A program made the position numbers and the translations under genes. The notes below the pieces were generated by a model. The model was not told the origin of the DNA. It did not search any database and saw nothing but the letters and a program-made list of their open reading frames with translations. Below, piece by piece: positions 1-15,000 of a stretch of 64,000 nucleotides of DNA. Every line of letters starts with the position of its first letter. Positions within the stretch are counted from its first letter, which is position 1. The DNA comes from Paramacrobiotus metropolitanus. Taxonomy: Eukaryota; Tardigrada; Eutardigrada; Parachela; Macrobiotidae. The stretch covers positions 57,203 through 121,202 of the forward strand of contig NW_026570446.1 in the NCBI RefSeq assembly GCF_019649055.1. The letters are read 5' to 3'.

Positions 1-3000
1 CTACGTGGTGAAACTGCTCCAAAGTCTGCTTTAATAGTTATTCGATGCGCTGAGCACGAATCTGAAATTGGTTTGCAAAAAAAATTTCACCAGAAAAGTT
101 ACTGTCAGACGTCACATTTTCGCCATGTTGTCAGAACTCAATAACTACGTGGTGAAACTGCTCCAAAGTCTGCTTTAAGGGTTATTCGATGCGCTGAGCA
201 CGAATCCGAAACCTGGTTTGCAAAAAAATTTCACCAGAAAAAGTTACTGTCAGACGCGTCACATTTTCGCCATGTTGTCAGAACTCAATAACCGTGGTGA
301 AACTGCTCCAAAGTCTGCTTTTAAGGGTTATTCGATGCGCTGAGCACGAATTTGAAAGTCGGTTTGCAAAAAAATTTCACCGAAAAAGTTATGGAAAACT
401 TGACTATTCACCGGCATTTTAGATCTCAATAACTACGTGGTGAAACTGCTCCAAAGTCTGCTTTTGGGTTATTTGATGCGCTGAGCACGAATCTGAGATC
501 GGTTTGCAAAAAAAATTTCACCAGAAAAGTTACTGTCAGACGTGTCACATTTTCGCCATGTTGTCAGAACTCAATAACTACGTGGTGAAACTGCTCCAAA
601 GTCTGCTTTAAGGTTATTCGATGCGCTGAGCACGAATCTGAAATCGGTTTGCAAAAAAATTTCACCAGAAAAGTTACTGTCAGACGTGTCACATTTTCGC
701 CATGTTGTCAGAACTCAATAACTACGTGGTGAAACTGCTCCAAAGTCTGCTTTTAAGGGTTATTCGATGCGCTGAGCACGAATTTCAAGTCGGTTTGCAA
801 AAAAATTTCACCGAAAAAAGTTATGGAAAACTTGACTTTTCACCGGCATTTTGGATCCTCAATAACCAGCGTGGTGAAACTGCTCCAAAGTCTGCTTTTA
901 AGGGTTATTTGATGCGCTGAGCACGAATCTGATATCGGTTTGCAAAAAAAATTTCACCAGAAAAGTTACTGTCAGACGTGTCACATTTTCGCCATGTTGT
1001 CGGAATCTCAATAACTACGTGGTGAAACTGTCTCCAAAGTCTGCTTTTAAAGTTCGATGCGCTGAGCACGAATTTCAAGTCGGTTTGCAAAAAAAATTTC
1101 ACCAAAAAGTTATGGAAAACTTGACTATTCACCGGCATTTTTAGATCTCAATAACTACGTGGTGAAACTGCTCCAAAGTCTGCTTTTAAGGTTATTCGAT
1201 GCGCTGAGCACGAATCTCAAGTCGGTTTGCAAAAAAATTTCACCGAAAAAAGTTACTGTCAGACGTGTCACATTTTCGCCATGTTGTCAGAACTCAATAA
1301 CTACGTGGTGAAACTGCTCCAAAGTCTGCTTTAAGGGTTATTCGATGCGCTGAGCACGAATCTGAAATCGGTTTGCAAAAAAATTTCACCAGAAAAGTTA
1401 CTGTCAGACGTCACATTTTCGCCATGTTGTCAGAACTCAATAACTACGTGGTGAAACTGCTCCAAAAGTCTGCTTTTAAGGGTTATTCGATGCGCTGAGC
1501 ACGAACTGAAATTGGTTTGCAAAAAATTTCACCAGAAAAAGTTACTGTCAGACGTGTCACATTTTCGCCATGTTGTCAGAACTCAATAACTACGTGGTGA
1601 AACTGCTCCAGAGTCTGCTTTTAAGGGTTATTCGATGCGCTGAGCACGAATTTCAAGTCGGTTTGCAAAAAAAATTTCAACGAAAAAAGTTATGGAAAAC
1701 TTGACTTTTCACCGGCATTTTTAGATCTCAATAACTACGTGGTGAAACTGCCCAAAGTCTGCTTTTAAGGGTTATTTGATGCGCTGAGCACGAATCTCAA
1801 GTCGGTTTGCAAAAAAATTTCACCAGAAAAGTTACTGTCAGACGTCACATTTTCGCCATGTTGTCAGAACTCAATAACTACGTGGTGAAACTGCTCCAAA
1901 AGTCTGCTTTTTAAGGGGTTATTTCGATGCGCTGAGCACGAATCTCAAGTCGGTTTGCAAAAAAATTTCACCGAAAAAAGTTATGGAAAACTTGACATTC
2001 ACCGGCATTTTTTAGATCTCAATAACTACGTGGTGAAACTGCTCCAAAGTCTGCTTTAAGGGTTATTCGATGCGCTGAGCACGAATCTGAAATCGGTTTG
2101 CAAAAAAATTTCACCAGAAAAGTTACTGTCAGACGTCACATTTTCGCCATGTTGTCAGAACTCAATAACTACGTGGTGAAACTGCTCCAAAGTCTGCTTT
2201 AAGGGTTATTCGATGCGCTGAGCACGAATCTGAAATCGGTTTGCAAAAAAAATTTCACAGAAAAGTTACTGTCAGACGTCACATTTTCGCCATGTTGTCA
2301 GAACTCAATAACTACGTGGTGAAACTGCTCCAAAGTCTGTTTTTAAGGGTTATTTGATGCGCTGAGCACGAATTTCAAGTCGGTTTGCAAAAAAATTTCA
2401 CCAGAAAAGTTATGGAAACTGACTTTTCACCATTTTGATCTCAATAACTACGTGGTGAAACTGCTCCAAAGTCTGCTTTATGGGTTATTTGATGCGCTGA
2501 GCACGAATCTGAAATCGGTTTGCAAAAAAAATTTCACCAGAAAAGTTACTGTCAGACGTCACATTTTCGCCATGTTGTCAGAACTCAATAACTACGTGGT
2601 GAAACTGCTCCAAAGTCTGCTTTTAAGGGTTATTCGATGCGCTGAGCACGAATTTCAAGTCGGTTTGCAAAAAAATTTCACCGAAAAAGTTATGGAAACT
2701 TGACTATTCACCGGCATTTTAGATCTCAATAACTACGTGGTGAAACTGCTCCAAAGTCTGTTTTTAAGGGTTATTCGATGCGCTGAGCACGAATCTGAAA
2801 TCGGTTTGCAAAAAAAATTTCACCAGAAAAGTTACTGTCAGACGTGTCATTTTCGCCATGTTGTCAGAACTCAATAACTACGTGGTGAAACTGCTCCAAA
2901 GTCTGCTTTTAAGGGTTATTCGATGCGCTGAGCACGAATCTGAAATTCGGTTTGCAAAAAATTTCACCAGAAAAGTTACTGTCAGACGTGTCACATTTTC

Positions 3001-6000
3001 GCCATGTTGTCAGAACTCAATAACTACGTGGTGAAACTGCTCCAAAGTCTGCTTTTAAGGGTTATTCGATGCGCTGAGCACGAATTTGAACTCGGTTTGC
3101 AAAAAATTTCACCGAAAAAAGTTATGGAAAACTTGACTTTTCACCGGCATTTTTAGATCTCAATAACTACGTGGTGAAACTGCTCCAAAGTCTGCTTTTA
3201 AGGGTTATTCGATGCGCTGAGCACGAATCTGAATCGGTTTGCAAAAAAATTTCACCAGAAAAGTTACTGTCAGACGTGTCACATTTTCGCCATGTTGTCA
3301 GAACTCAATAACTACGTGGTGAAACTGCTCCAAAGTCTGCTTTTAAGGGTTATTCGATGCGCTGAGCACGAATCTGAAATCGGTTTGCAAAAAATTTCAC
3401 CAGAAAAGTTACTGTCAGACGTGTCACATTTTCGCCATGTTGTCAGAACTCAATAACTACGTGGTGAAACTGCTCCAAAGTCTGCTTTTAAGGTTATTCG
3501 ATGCGCTGAGCACGAATCTGAAATTGGTTTGCAAAAAAATTTCACCAGAAAAGTTACTGTCAGACGTGTCACATTTTCGCCATGTTGTCAGAACTCAATA
3601 ACTACGTGGTGAAACTGCTCCAAAGTCTGCTTTTAAGGGTTATTCGATGCGCTGAGCACGAATTTCAAGTCGGTTTGCAAAAAAAATTTCACCGAAAAAG
3701 TTATGGAAAACTTGACTTTTCACCGGCATTTTTAGATCTCAATAACAACGTGGTGAACTGCTCAAAGTCTGCTTTTAAGGGTTATTTGATGCGCTGAGCA
3801 CGAATCTGATCTCGGTTTGCAAAAAAATTTCACCAGAAGAAGTTACTGTCAGACGTGTCACATTTTCGCCATGTTGTCAGAACTCAATAACTACGTGGTG
3901 AAACTGCTCCAAAGTCTGCTTTTGAGGTTATTTCGATGCGCTGAGCACGAATTTCAAGTCGGTTTGCAAAAAAAATTTCACCGAAAAAAGTTATGGAAAA
4001 CTGACTATTCACCGGCATTTTTAGATCTCAATAACTACGTGGTGAAACTGCTCCAAAAGTCTAGCTTTTAAGGGTTATTCGATGCGCTGAGCACGAATCT
4101 GAAATCGGTTTGCAAAAAAAATTTCAGAAAAAGTTACTGTCAGACGTGTCACATTTTCGCCATGTTGTCAGAACTCAATAACTACGTGGTGAAACTGCTC
4201 CAAAGTCTGCTTTTAAGGGTTATCTGATGCGCTGAGCACGAGTCTGATATCGGTTTGCAAAAAAAATTTCACCAGAAAAGTTACTGTCAGACGTGTCACA
4301 TTTTCGCCATGTTGTCAGAACTCAATAACTACGTGGTGAAACTGCTCCAAAGTCTGCTTTTAAGGGTTATTCGATGCGCTGAGCACGAATTTCAAGTCGG
4401 TTTGCAAAAAATTTCACCGAAAAAGTTATGAAAACTTGACTATTCACCGGCATTTTAGATCTCAATAACTACGTGGTGAAACTGCTCCAAAGTCTGCTTT
4501 TAGGGTTATTCGATGCGCTGAGCACGAATCCGAAATTGGTTTGCAAAAAAATTTCACCAGAAAAGTTACTGTCAGACGTGTCACATTTTCGCCATGTTGT
4601 CAGAACTCAATAACTACGTGGTGAAACTGCTCCAAAGTCTGCTTTTAGGGTTATTCGATGCGCTGAGCACGAATTTCAAGTCGGTTTGCAAAAAAATTTC
4701 ACCGAAAAGTTATGGAAAACTTGACTATTCACCGGCATTTTAGATCTCAATAACTACGTGGTGAAACTGCTCCAAAGTCTGCTTTAAGGGTTATTTGATG
4801 CGCTGAGCACGAATCTCTGAGATCGGTTTGCAAAAAAATTTCACCAGAAAAGTTACTGTCAGACGTGTCACATTTTCGCCATGTTGTCAGAACTCAATAA
4901 CTACGTGGTGAAACTGCTCCAAAGTCTGCTTTTAATAGTTATTCGATGCGCTGAGCACGAATCTGAAATCGGTTTGCAAAAAAAATTTCACCAGAAAAGT
5001 TACTGTCAGACGTGTCACATTTTCGGCATGTTGTCAGAACTCAATAACTACGTGGTGAAACTGCTCCAAAGTCTGCTTTTAAGGGTTATTTCTGCGCTGA
5101 GCACGAATCTGAAATCGGTTTGCAAAAAAAATTTCACCAGAAAAGTTACTGTCAGACGTGTCACATTTTCGCCATGTTGTCAGAACTCAATAACTACGTG
5201 GTGAAACTGCTCCAAAGTCTGCTTTAAGGGTTATTTGATGCGCTGAGCACGAATCTGATTTCGGTTTGCAAAAAAATTTCACCTGAAGAAGTTACTGTCA
5301 GACGTGTCACATTTTCGCCATGTTGTCAGAACTCAATAACTACGTGGTGAAACTGCTCCAAAGTCTGCTTTTGCTGTTATTCGATGCGCTGAGCACGAAT
5401 TTCAAGTCGGTTTGCAAAAAAATTTCACCGAAAAAGTTATGGAAAACTTGACTATTCACCGGCATTTTAGATCTCAATAACTACGTGGTGAAACTGCTCC
5501 AAAGTTTGCTTTTAAGGTTATTCGATGCGCTGAGCACGAATCTGAAATCGGTTTGCAAAAAAATTTCCCAGAAAAGTTACTGTCAGACGTGTCACATTTT
5601 CGCCATGTTGTCAGAACTCAATAACTACGTGGTGAAACTGCTCCAAAGTCTGCTGTTAAGGTTATTCGATGCGCTGAGCACGAATCTGAAATCAGTTTGC
5701 AAAAAAAAATTTCACCAGAAAAGTTACTGTCAGACGTGTCACATTTTCGCCATGTTGTCAGAACTCAATAACCACGTCGTGAAACTGCTCCAAAGTCTGC
5801 TTTTAAGGGTTATTCGATGCGCTGAGCACGAATTTCAAGTCGGTTTGCAAAAAAATTTCACCGAAAAAGTTATGGAAAACTTGACTTTTCACCGGCATTT
5901 TGATCTCAATAACTACGTGGTGAAACTGCTCCAAAGTCTGCTTTTAAGGGTTATTTGATGCGCTGAGCACGAATCTGATTTCGGTTTGCAAAAAAATTTC

Positions 6001-9000
6001 ACCAGAAAAGTTACTGTCAGACGTGTCACATTTTCGCCATGTTGTCAGAACTCAATAACTACGTGGTGAAACTGCTCCAAAGTCTGCTTTTAAGGTTTTC
6101 GATGCGCTGAGCACGAATTTCAAGTCGGTTTGCAAAAAAATTTCACCGAAAAAAGTTATGGAAAACTTGACTATTCACCGGCATTTTTAGATCTCAATAA
6201 CTACGTGGTGAAACTGCTCCAAAGTCTGCTTTTAAGGGTTATTCGATGCGCTGAGCACGAATCTGAGATCGGTTTGCAAAAAAAATTTCACCAGAAAAAG
6301 TTACTGTCAGACGTGTCACATTTTCGCCATGTTGTCAGAACTCAATAACTACGTGGTGAAACTGCTCCAAAGTCTGCTTTTAAGGGTTATTCGATGCGCT
6401 TGAGCACGAATCTGAAATCGGTTTGCAAAAAAAATTTCACCAGAAAAGTTACTGTCAGACGTGTCACATTTTCGCCATGTTGTCAGAACTCAATAACTAC
6501 GTGGTGAAACTGCTCCAAAGTCTGCTTTTAGGGTTATTCGATGCGCTGAGCACGAATTTCAAGTCGGTTTGCAAAAAAATTTCACCGAAAAGTTATGGAA
6601 AACTTGACTTTTCACCGGCATTTTGATCTCAATAACAACGGGTGAAACTGCTCCAGAGAGTCTGCTTTAAGGGTTATTTGATGCGCTGAGCACGAATCTG
6701 ATTTCGGTTTGCAAAAAAATTTCACCAGAAAAGTTACTGTCAGACGTGTCACATTTTCGCCATGTTGTCAGAACTCAATAACTACGTGGTGAAACTGCTC
6801 CAAAGTCTGCTTTTAAGGTTTTTCGATGCGCTGAGCACGAATTTCAAGTCGGTTTGCAAAAAAATTTCACCGAAAAAGTTATGGAAAACTTGACTATTCA
6901 CCGGCATTTTAGATCTCAATAACTACGTGGTGAAACTGCCCAAAGTTTGCTTTGAAGGTTATTCGATGCGCTGAGCACGAATCTGAAATCGGTTTGCAAA
7001 AAAATTTCACCAGAAAAGTTACTGTCAGACGTGTCACATTTTCGCCATGTTGTCAGAACTCAATAACTACGTGGTGAAACTGCTCCAAAGTCTGCTGTTA
7101 AGGCGTTATTCGATGCGCTGAGCACGAATTTCAAGTCGGTTTGCAAAAAAATTTCACCGAAAAAAGTTATGAAAACTTGACTTTTCACCGGCATTTTGAT
7201 CTCAATAACTACGTGGTAAAACTGCTCCAAAGTCTGCTTTTAAGGGTTATTCGATGCGCTGAGCACGAATCTGAATTCGGTTTGCAAAAAAAATTTCACC
7301 AGAAGAAGTTACTGTCAGACGTGTCACATTTTCGCCATGTTGTCAGAACTCAATAACTACGTGGTGAAACTGCTCCAAAGTCTGCTTTTAAGGTTATTCG
7401 ATGCGCTGAGCACGAATTTCAAGTCGGTTTGCAAAAAAATTTCACCGAAAAGTTATGGAAAACTTGACTATTCACCGGCATTTTAGATCTCAATAACTAC
7501 GTGGTGAAACTGCTCCAAAGTCTGCTTTTAAGGTTATTCGATGCGCTGAGCACGAATCTGAAATCGGTTTGCAAAAAAATTTCACCAGAAAAGTTACTGT
7601 CAGACGTGTCACATTTTCGCCATGTTGTCAGAACTCAATAACTACGTGGTGAAACTGCTCAAAGTCTGCTTTTAAGGGTTATTCGATGCGCTGAGCACGA
7701 ATTTCAAGTCGGTTTGCAAAAATATTTCACCGGAAAAAAGTTATGGAAAACTTGACTTTTCACCGGCATTTTGGATCCTCAATAACAACGTGGTGAAACT
7801 GCTCCAAAGTCTGCTTTTAAGGGTTATTTGATGCGCTGAGCACGAATCTGATTTCGGTTTGCAAAAAAAATTTCACCAGAAGAAGTTACTGTCAGACGTG
7901 TCACATTTTCGCCATGTTGTCGGAACTCAATAACTACGTGGTGAAACTGCTCCAAAGTCTGCTTTTAAGCGTTTTTCGATGCGCTGAGCACGAATTTCAA
8001 GTCGGTTTGCAAAAAAAATTTCACCGAAAAAAGTTATGGAAAACTTGACTATTCACCGGCATTTTTAGATCTCAATAACTACGTGGTGAAACTGCTCCAA
8101 AGTTTGCTTTTGAAGGTTATTCGATGCGCTGAGCACGAATCTGAAATCGGTTTGCAAAAAAAATTTCCCCAGAAAAAGTTACTGTCAGACGTGTCACATT
8201 TTCGCCATGTTGTCAGAACTCAATAACTACGTGGTGAAACGGCTCCAAAGTCTGCTTTTAAGAGTTATTCGATGCGCTGAGCACGAGTCTGAGATCGGTT
8301 TGCAAAAAAATTTCACCAGAAAAGTTACTGTCAGACGTGTCACATTTTCGCCATGTTGTCAGAACTCAATAACTACGTGGTGAAACTGCTCCAAAGTCTG
8401 CTTTTAAGGGTTATTCGATGCGCTGAGCACGAATCTGAAATCGGTTTGCAAAAAAATTTCACCAGAAAAGTTACTGTCAGACGTGTCACATTTTCGCCAT
8501 GTTGTCAGAACTCAATAACTACGTGGTGAAACTGCTCCAAAGTCTGCTTTTAGGGGTTATTCGATGCGCTGAGCACGAATTTCAAGTCGGTTTGCAAAAA
8601 AATTTCACCGAAAAAAGTTATGGAAAACTTGACTATTCACCGGCATTTTAGATCTCAATAACTACGTGGTGTAACTGCTCAAAAAGTCTGCTTTTAAGGG
8701 TTATTTGATGCGCTGAGCACGAATCTGAGATCGGTTTGCAAAAAAATTTCACCAGAAAAGTTACTGTCAGACGTGTCACATTTTCGCCATGTTGTCAGAA
8801 CTCAATAACTACGTGGTGAAACTGCTCCAAAGTCTGCTTTTAATAGTTATTCGATGCGCTGAGCACGAATCTGAAATTGGTTTGCAAAAAAAATTTCACC
8901 AGAAAAGTTACTGTCAGACGTGTCACATTTTCGCCATGTTGTCAGAACTCAATAACTACGTGGTGAAACTGCTCCAAAGTCTGCTTTTAAGGGTTATTCT

Positions 9001-12000
9001 TTGCGCTGAGCACGAATCTGAAATCGGTTTGCAAAAAAATTTCACCAGAAAAGTTACTGTCAGACGTGTCACATTTTCGCCATGTTGTCAGAACTCAATA
9101 ACTACGTGGTGAAACTGCTCCAAAGTCTGCTTTTAAGGGTTATTTGATGCGCTGAGCACGAATCTGATTTCGGTTTGCAAAAAAAATTTCACCAGAAGAA
9201 GTTACTGTCAGACGTGTCACATTTTCGCCATGTTGTCGGAACTCAATAACTACGTGGTGAAACTGCTCCAAAGTCTGCTTTTAAGCGTTTTTCGATGCGC
9301 TGAGCACGAATTTCAAGTCGGTTTGCAAAAAAAATTTCACCGAAAAAGTTATGGAAAACTTGACTATTCACCGGCATTTTTAGATCTCAATAACTACGTG
9401 GTGAAACTGCTCCAAAGTTTGCTTTTGAAGGTTATTCGATGCGCTGAGCACGAATCTGAAATCGGTTTGCAAAAAAAATTTCCCCAGAAAAAGTTACTGT
9501 CAGACGGGTCACATTTTCGCCATGTTGTCAGAAATCAATAACTAGCGTGGTGAAACTGCTCCAAAGTCTGCTTTTAAGGGTTATTCGATGCGCTGAGCAC
9601 GAATCTGAAATCGGTTTGCAAAAAAATTTCACCAGAAAAGTTACTGTCAGACGTGTCACATTTTCGCCATGTTGTCAGAACTCAATAACTACGTGGTGAA
9701 ACTGCTCCAAAGTCTGCTTTTAAAGGTTATTCGATGCGCTGAGCACGAATTTCAAGTCGGTTTGCAAAAAAATTTCACCGAAAAAGTTATGGAAAACTTG
9801 ACTTTTCACCGGCATTTTTGGGATTTCAATAACAACGTGGTGAAACTGCTCCAAAGTCTGCTTTTAAGGGTTATTTGATGCGCTGAGCACGAATCTGATT
9901 CGGTTTGCAAAAAAATTTCACCAGAAAAGTTACTGTCAGACGTGTCACATTTTCGCCATGTTGTCAGAACTCAATAACTACGTGGTGAAACTGCTCCAAA
10001 GTCTGCTTTTAAGGTTTTTCGATGCGCTGAGCACGAATTTCAAGTCGGTTTGCAAAAAAATTTCACCGAAAAGTTATGGAAAACTTGACTATTCACCGGC
10101 ATTTTTAGATCTCAATAACTACGTGGTGAAACTGCTCCAAAGTCTGCTTTTAAGGTTATTCGATGCGCTGAGCACGAATCTGAAATCGGTTTGCAAAAAA
10201 ATTTCACCAGAAAAGTTACTGTCAGACGTGTCACATTTTCGCCATGTTGTCAGAACTCAATAACTACGTGGTGAAACTGCTCCAAAGTCTGCTTTTAAGA
10301 GTTATTCGATGCGCTGAGCACGAATCTGAGATCGGTTTGCAAAAAAATTTCACCAGAAAAAGTTACTGTCAGACGTGTCACATTTTCGCCATGTTGTCAG
10401 AACTCAATAACTACGTGGTGAAACTGCTCCAAAGTCTGCTTTTAAGGGTTATTCGATGCGCTGAGCACGAATCTGAAATTGGTTTGCAAAAAAATTCACC
10501 AGAAAAGTTACTGTCAGACGTGTCACATTTTCGCCATGTTGTCAGAACTCAATAACTACGTGGTGAAACTGCTCCAAAGTCTGCTTTTAGGGTTATTCGA
10601 TGCGCTGAGCACGAATTTCAAGTCGTTTTGCAGAAAAAATTTCACCGAAAAAGTTATGGAAAACTTGACTATTCACCGGCATTTTAGATCTCAATAACTA
10701 CGTGGTGAAACTGCTCAAAGTCTGCTTTTAAGGGTTATTTGATGCGCTGAGCACGAATCTGAGATCGGTTTGCAAAAAAATTTCACCAGAAAAGTTACTG
10801 TCAGACGTGTCACATTTTCGCCATGTTGTCAGAACTCAATAACTACGTGGTGAAACTGCTCCAAAGTCTGCTTTTAATAGTTATTCGATGCGCTGAGCAC
10901 GAATCTGAAATCGGTTTGCAAAAAAATTTCACCAGAAAAAGTTACTGTCAGACGTGTCACATTTTCGGCATGTTGTCAGAACTCAATAACTACGTGGTGA
11001 AACTGCTCCAAAGTCTGCTTTTAAGGGTTATTTCGCGCTGAGCACGAATCTGAAATGGTTTGCAAAAAAAATTTCACCAGAAAAGTTACTGTCAGACGTG
11101 TCACATTTTCGCCATGTTGTCAGAACTCAATAACTACGTGGTGAAACTGCTCCAAAGTCTGCTTTTAAGGGTTATTCGATGCGCTGAGCACGAATTTCAA
11201 GTCGGTTTGCAAAAAATTTCACCGAAAAAAGTTATGGAAAACTTGACTTTTCACCGGCATTTTGATCTCAATAACTACGTGGTGAAACTCCTCCAAAGTC
11301 TGCTTTTAAGGGTTATTTGATGCGCTGAGCACGAATCTGATTCGGTTTGCAAAAAAAATTTACCAGAAGAAGTTACTGTCAGACGTGTCACATTTTCGCC
11401 ATGTTGTCAGAACTCAATAACTACGTGGTGAAACTGCTCCAAAGTCTGCTTTTAAGGGTTATTCGATGCGCTGAGCACGAATTTCAAGTCGGTTTGCAAA
11501 AAAATTTCACCGAAAAAAGTTATGGAAAACTTGACTATTCACCGGCATTTTTAGATCTCAATAACTACGTGGTGAAACTGCTCCAAAGTCTGCTTTTAAG
11601 GGTTATTCGATGCGCTGAGCACGAAATTCAAGTCGGTTTGCAAAAAAATTTCACCGAAAAAGTTATGGAAAACCTGACTATTCACTGGCATTTTTAGGTC
11701 TCAATAACTACGTGGTGAGAGACTGCTCCAAAGTCTGTTTTAAGGGTTATTCGATGCGCTGAGCACGAATTTCAAGTCGGTTTGCAAAAAAATTTCACCG
11801 AAAAAAGTTATGGAAAACTTGACTATTCACCGGCATTTTAGATCTCAATAACTACGTGGTGAAACTGCTCAAAAGTCTGCTTTTAAGGGTTATTTGATGC
11901 GCTGAGCACGAATCTGAGATCGGTTTGCAAAAAAATTTCACCAGAAAAAGTTACTGTCAGACGTGTCACATTTTCGCCATGTTGTCAGAACTCAATAACT

Positions 12001-15000
12001 ACGTGGTGAAACTGCTCCAAAGTCTGCTTTTAAGGGTTATTCGATGCGCTGAGCACGGAATTCAAGTCGGTTTGCAAAAAAAATTTCACCGAAAAAAGTT
12101 ATGGAAAACTTGACTATTCACCGGCATTTTAGATCTCAATAACTACGTGGTGAAACTGCTCCAAAGTCTGCTTTTAAGGGTTATTCGATGCGCTGAGCAC
12201 GAATTTCAAGTCGGTTTGCAAAAAAATTTCACCGAAAAGTTATGGAAAACTTGACTATTCACCGGCATTTTAGATCTCAATAATTACGTGGTGTAACTGC
12301 TCAAAAGTCTGCTTTTAAGGGTTATTTGATGCGCTGAGCACGAATCTGAGATCGGTTTGCAAAAAAATTTCACCAGAAAAGTTACTGTCAGACGTGTCAC
12401 ATTTTCGCCATGTTGTCAGAACTCAATAACTACGTGGTGAAACTGCTCCAAAGTCTGCTTTTAAGGTTATTCGATGCGCTGAGCACGAATCTGAAATCGG
12501 TTTGCAAAAAAATTTCACCAGAAAAGTTACTGTCAGACGTGTCACATTTTCGCCATGTTGTCAGAACTCAATAACTACGTGGTGAAACTGCTCCAAAGTC
12601 TGCTTTTAAGGTTATTCGATGCGCTGAGCACGAATTTCAAGTCGGTTTGCAAAAAAATTTCACCGAAAAAGTTATGGAAAACTTGACTATTCACCGGCAT
12701 TTTTAGATCTCAATAACTACGTGGTGAAACTGCTCCAAAGTCTGCTTTTAAGGGTTATTCGATGCGCTGAGCACGAATTCAAGTCGGTTTGCAAAAAAAT
12801 TTCACCGAAAAAATTATGGAAAACTTGACTATTCACCGGCATTTTTAGATCTCAATAACTACGTGGTGAAACTGCTCCAAAGTCTGCTTTTAAGGGTTAT
12901 TCGATGCGCTGAGCACGAATTTCAAGTCGGTTTGCAAAAAAATTTCACCGAAAAAAGTTACTGTCAGACGTGTCACATTTTCGCCATGTTGTCAGAACTC
13001 AATAACTACGTGGTGAAACTGCTCCAAAGTCTGCTTTTAAGGTTATTCGATGCGCTGAGCACGAATTTCAAGTCGGTTTGCAAAAAAAATTTCACCGAAA
13101 AAAGTTATGGAAAACTTGATTAATTCACGGGCATTTTAGATCTCAATAACTACGTGGTGAAACTGCTCCAAAGTCTGCTTTTAAAGGTTATTTGATGCGC
13201 TGAGCACGAATCTGAAATCGGTTTGCAAAAAAATTTCACCAGAAAAGTTACTGTCAGACGTGTCACATTTTCGCCATGTTGTCAGAACTCAATAACTACG
13301 TGGTGAAACTGCTCCAAAGTCTGCTTTTAAGGGTTATTCGATGCGCTGAGCACGAATTTCAAGTCGGTTTGCAAAAAAATTTCACCGAAAAGTTATGGAA
13401 AACTTGACTATTCACCGGCATTTTAGATCTCAATAACTACGTGGTGAAACTGCTCCAAAGTCTGCTTTTAAGGGTTATTCGATGCGCTGAGCACGAAATT
13501 CAAGTCGGTTTGCAAAAAAATTTCACCGAAAAAAGTTATGGAAAACTGACTATTCACCGGCATTTTAGATCTCAATAACTACGTGGTGAAACTGCTCCAA
13601 AGTCTGCTTTTAAGGGTTATTCGATGCGCTGAGCACGAAATTCAAGTCGGTTTGCAAAAAAATTTCACCGAAAAAGTTATGGAAAACCTGACTATTCACC
13701 GGCATTTTAGATCTCAATAACTACGTGGTGAAACTGCTCCAAAGTCTGCTTTTAAGGGTTATTCGATGCGCTGAGCACGAATTTCAAGTCGGTTTGCAAA
13801 AAAATTTCACCGAAAAAAGTTATGGAAAACTTGACTATTCACCGGCATTTTAGATCTCAATAACTACGTGGTGAAACTGCTCCAAAGTCTGCTTTTAAGG
13901 GTTATTTGATGCGCTGAGCACGAATCTGAAATCGGTTTGCAAAAAAATTTCACCAGAAAAGTTACTGTCAGACGTGTCACATTTTCGCCATGTTGTCAGA
14001 ACTCAATAACTACGTGGTGAAACTGCTCCAAAGTCTGCTTTTAAGGTTATTCGATGCGCTGAGCACGAATTTCAAGTCGGTTTGCAAAAAAATTTCACCG
14101 AAAAAAGTTATGGAAAACTTGACTATTCACCGGCATTTTAGATCTCAATAACTACGTGGTGAAACTGCTCCAAAGTCTGCTTTTAAGGGTTATTCGATGC
14201 GCTGAGCACGAATCTGAGATCGGTTTGCAAAAAAAATTTCACCAAAAAAGTTACTGTCAGACGTGTCACATTTTCGCCATGTTGTCAGAACTCAATAACT
14301 ACGTGGTGAAACTGCTCCAAAGTCTGCTTTTAAGGGTTATTCGATGCGCTGAGCACGAATCTGAAATCGGTTTGCAAAAAAATTTCACCAGAAAAGTTAC
14401 TGTCAGACGTGTCACATTTTCGCCATGTTGTCAGAACTCAATAACTACGTGGTGAAACTGCTCCAAAGTCTGCTTTAAGCGTTTTTCGATGCGCTGAGCA
14501 CGAATTTCAAGTCGGTTTGCAAAAAAATTTCACCAAAAAAGTTATGGAAACTTGACTCTATTCACGGGCATTTTAGATCTCAATAACTACGTGGTGAAAC
14601 TGCTCCAAAGTCTGCTTTTAAGGTTATTTGATGCGCTGAGCACGAATCTGAAATCGGTTTGCAAAAAAAATTTCACCAGAAAAAGTTACTGTCAGACGTG
14701 TCACATTATCGCCATGTTGTCAGAACTCAATAACTACGTGGTGAAACTGCTCCAAAGTCTGCTTTTAAGGTTTTTTCGATGCGCTGAGCACGAATTTCAA
14801 GTCGGTTTGCAAAAAAATTTCACCGAAAAAGTTATGGAAAACTTGACTATTCACCGGCATTTTAGATCTCAATAACTACGTGGTGAAACTGCTCCAAAGT
14901 CTGCTTTTAAGGGTTATTCGATGCGCTGAGCACGAAATTCAAGTCGGTTTGCAAAAAAATTTCACCGAAAAGTTATGGAAAACTGACTATTCACCGGCAT

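Noticed and set aside
750-790. CENP-B box-like sequence at attcgatgcgctgagca
   Set aside because: It shares TTCG with the 17 bp motif but lacks the A and the CGGG block at their required places.
750-790. Pol III B-box-like ggttattcgatgc, suggesting a tRNA- or SINE-derived monomer
   Set aside because: There is a 2-base insertion relative to the B box, no A box at suitable spacing, and no cloverleaf could be drawn.
905-1138. Minus-strand frames in the satellite (also at 47461, 52118, 52929 and 55036)
   Set aside because: They are reverse-complement read-through of the same monomers; no inverted monomer was found.
4881-5204. Open frames of 60-157 codons repeated across the array (LNNYVVKLLQSLLL...), as a possible repetitive protein family
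   Set aside because: They are the satellite read in one frame. Monomer length happens to be divisible by three. Fixed variants (TGA in ttatttgatg, TAA in gaattttaag) and run-length shifts end the frame constantly, and there is no start context or conserved end.
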